Part shown: positions 7,255 to 8,078 of the stretch, one piece after another
How the letters are laid out: each line of letters starts with the position of its first letter
How positions within the stretch are numbered: the stretch's first letter is position 1
DNA from: an uncultured cyanobacterium
GTDB taxonomy: Bacteria > Cyanobacteriota > Cyanobacteriia > PCC-6307 > Cyanobiaceae
Assembly: GCA_903928835.1 (NCBI GenBank)
Contig: CAIYSK010000017.1
Location: forward strand, 1 to 8,078
Reading direction: 5' to 3'
DNA length: 8,078 bases
Notes under the pieces: model-generated
The model's input: the letters and a program-made list of their open reading frames with translations, nothing else
Told to the model about the DNA's origin: nothing
Database searches by the model: none
Made by a program: the position numbers and the translations under genes

Positions 7255-8078
7255 CTAGTGATTGGGCAGGGCTGAGGGCAAATTGGCGCCGGTGGGGCTG
7301 TAGGCCTGCACGCCCGGTTTGGCAGGAGTTTTGGCTGAGCTCTTGAGGGCATTGAGCTCTTTCACCAAGGTGTTTTCAGCCACCTTGTATTGGGGATCGC
7401 GCACGGTGCCGAGATCCTCAAGCTTCAGGCGCTGGGCCTCCAGCGGGGTCATCTTGACGGAGACATCGGGTTCAATGCCCCGGTGGTGAATATCGCGGCC
7501 ACTGGGGGTCAGGTACTTGGCGATGGTCACGGTCATGCCGGAGCCATCGGAGAGCCCCCGCACGGATTGCACCAGGCCCTTGCCAAAGGTCTTTTGGCCC
7601 ACCAACAGGGCACGGTGGTTGTCCTGGAGGGCACCGGAGAGGATCTCACTGGCACTGGCCGAGCCCTCGTTGACCAAAATCACCAGGGGCTTGTCGGTAA
7701 TGGCCCGGCCCGTGGCCCGCTTGATGTCTTGAATGCCATCGCGGGTTTTGGTGGAGACAATCGTGCCCTCATTGAGCCATTCCCGGGCAATTTCGACACT
7801 CGCCACCAGTAAACCGCCTGGGTTGCTGCGCAGGTCGAGCACATAGCCATCGGGCGATTTGGATTCAAGATCATTGAGGGCTAGCCGCATGTCTTTGGCA
7901 GCAGTGGCAGTGAACTGCTTGAGCCGGATGTAACCCACCTTGCGACCATCGGAGGTGGTGTTGAGTTGGTGCTCCACGGCATGCAACTCAATCCTCTGGC
8001 GGGTCAAAGCCACATCCAGGGTTTGGGTCTTGCGCTTGAGGGTGAGGGTGACGGTGGTGCCGGCCTGGCCGCGAATCA
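7255..8078 (-). CDS. Carboxyl-terminal processing protease, S41 family (partial, N-terminus beyond right edge)
   Basis: The visible 273 codons cover the end of the PDZ domain ('IRGQAGTTVTLTLKR'), the protease core and the C-terminus. The catalytic Ser-Lys pair is present. The Ser of the S-A-S-E motif within 'NEGSASASEILSGAL' is coded at 7656-7654, and the Lys of 'TFGKGLVQS' at 7581-7579. They are exactly 25 residues apart, the same spacing as in E. coli Prc (Ser430/Lys455). 'GYVLDLRSNPGGLL' and 'YLTPSGRDIHHRGIEPDV' are further family motifs. Such enzymes cut proteins near the C-terminus outside the cytosol. In cyanobacteria the CtpA paralogue matures photosystem II protein D1, but several paralogues exist and the visible part does not decide which this is. 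A short extension rich in Pro, Ala and Ser ends the protein. The start and signal peptide are outside the window; the internal GTG at 8013 is not a start. Confidence 0.95.
   Translation of the reverse strand, partial: IRGQAGTTVTLTLKRKTQTLDVALTRQRIELHAVEHQLNTTSDGRKVGYIRLKQFTATAAKDMRLALNDLESKSPDGYVLDLRSNPGGLLVASVEIAREWLNEGTIVSTKTRDGIQDIKRATGRAITDKPLVILVNEGSASASEILSGALQDNHRALLVGQKTFGKGLVQSVRGLSDGSGMTVTIAKYLTPSGRDIHHRGIEPDVSVKMTPLEAQRLKLEDLGTVRDPQYKVAENTLVKELNALKSSAKTPAKPGVQAYSPTGANLPSALPNH

Overview
The window looks like chromosomal DNA from a picocyanobacterium of the Synechococcus/Cyanobium type. This rests on a cyanobacterial-style Mfd, a C-terminal processing protease, a small membrane protein with the 'LKPWWCQPW' signature of a cyanobacterial DUF family, and a protein carrying a duplicated helical module that I associate with cyanobacterial hypothetical proteins. 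Most of the window is GC-rich, but roughly 1500-2800 is clearly richer in A+T. The species cannot be fixed from the sequence alone.

Layout, left to right. (1) 1-473, minus: N-terminal part of a TerC-family membrane protein, cut by the window edge, with an 18-bp tandem repeat coding its loop after the third membrane segment. (2) 540-1367, plus: a 275-aa protein of unknown function, divergent from the TerC gene across a 66-bp gap. It has a small N-terminal alpha/beta domain, a proline-rich linker and two copies of a helical module. (3) 1379-2056, minus: a polytopic membrane protein with a K+-channel-like pore segment, converging on gene 2. (4) 2198-2953, minus: a membrane-anchored or exported HExxH metallopeptidase-like protein. 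(5) 3090-6665, plus: complete mfd, the transcription-repair coupling factor, divergent from gene 4. (6) 6745-6912, plus: a 55-aa single-span membrane microprotein. (7) 6925-7209, minus: a 94-aa two-span membrane protein of a cyanobacterial DUF family. (8) 7255-8078, minus: the catalytic and C-terminal part of a carboxyl-terminal processing protease (S41 family); its N-terminus lies beyond the right edge.

The gene directions change often, so this is not one operon. The only likely co-transcribed pair with a short gap is the protease (8) followed by the DUF protein (7), 45 bp apart. Genes 4 and 3 share a strand but lie 141 bp apart. The window mixes housekeeping functions (transcription-coupled repair, envelope proteolysis) with small, lineage-specific membrane or envelope proteins. 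I found no RNA gene, insertion sequence, CRISPR array or phage gene, and no clear new multi-gene system. The most curious items are the module-duplicated protein (2), the AT-richer channel/peptidase block (3-4) and the microprotein (6).
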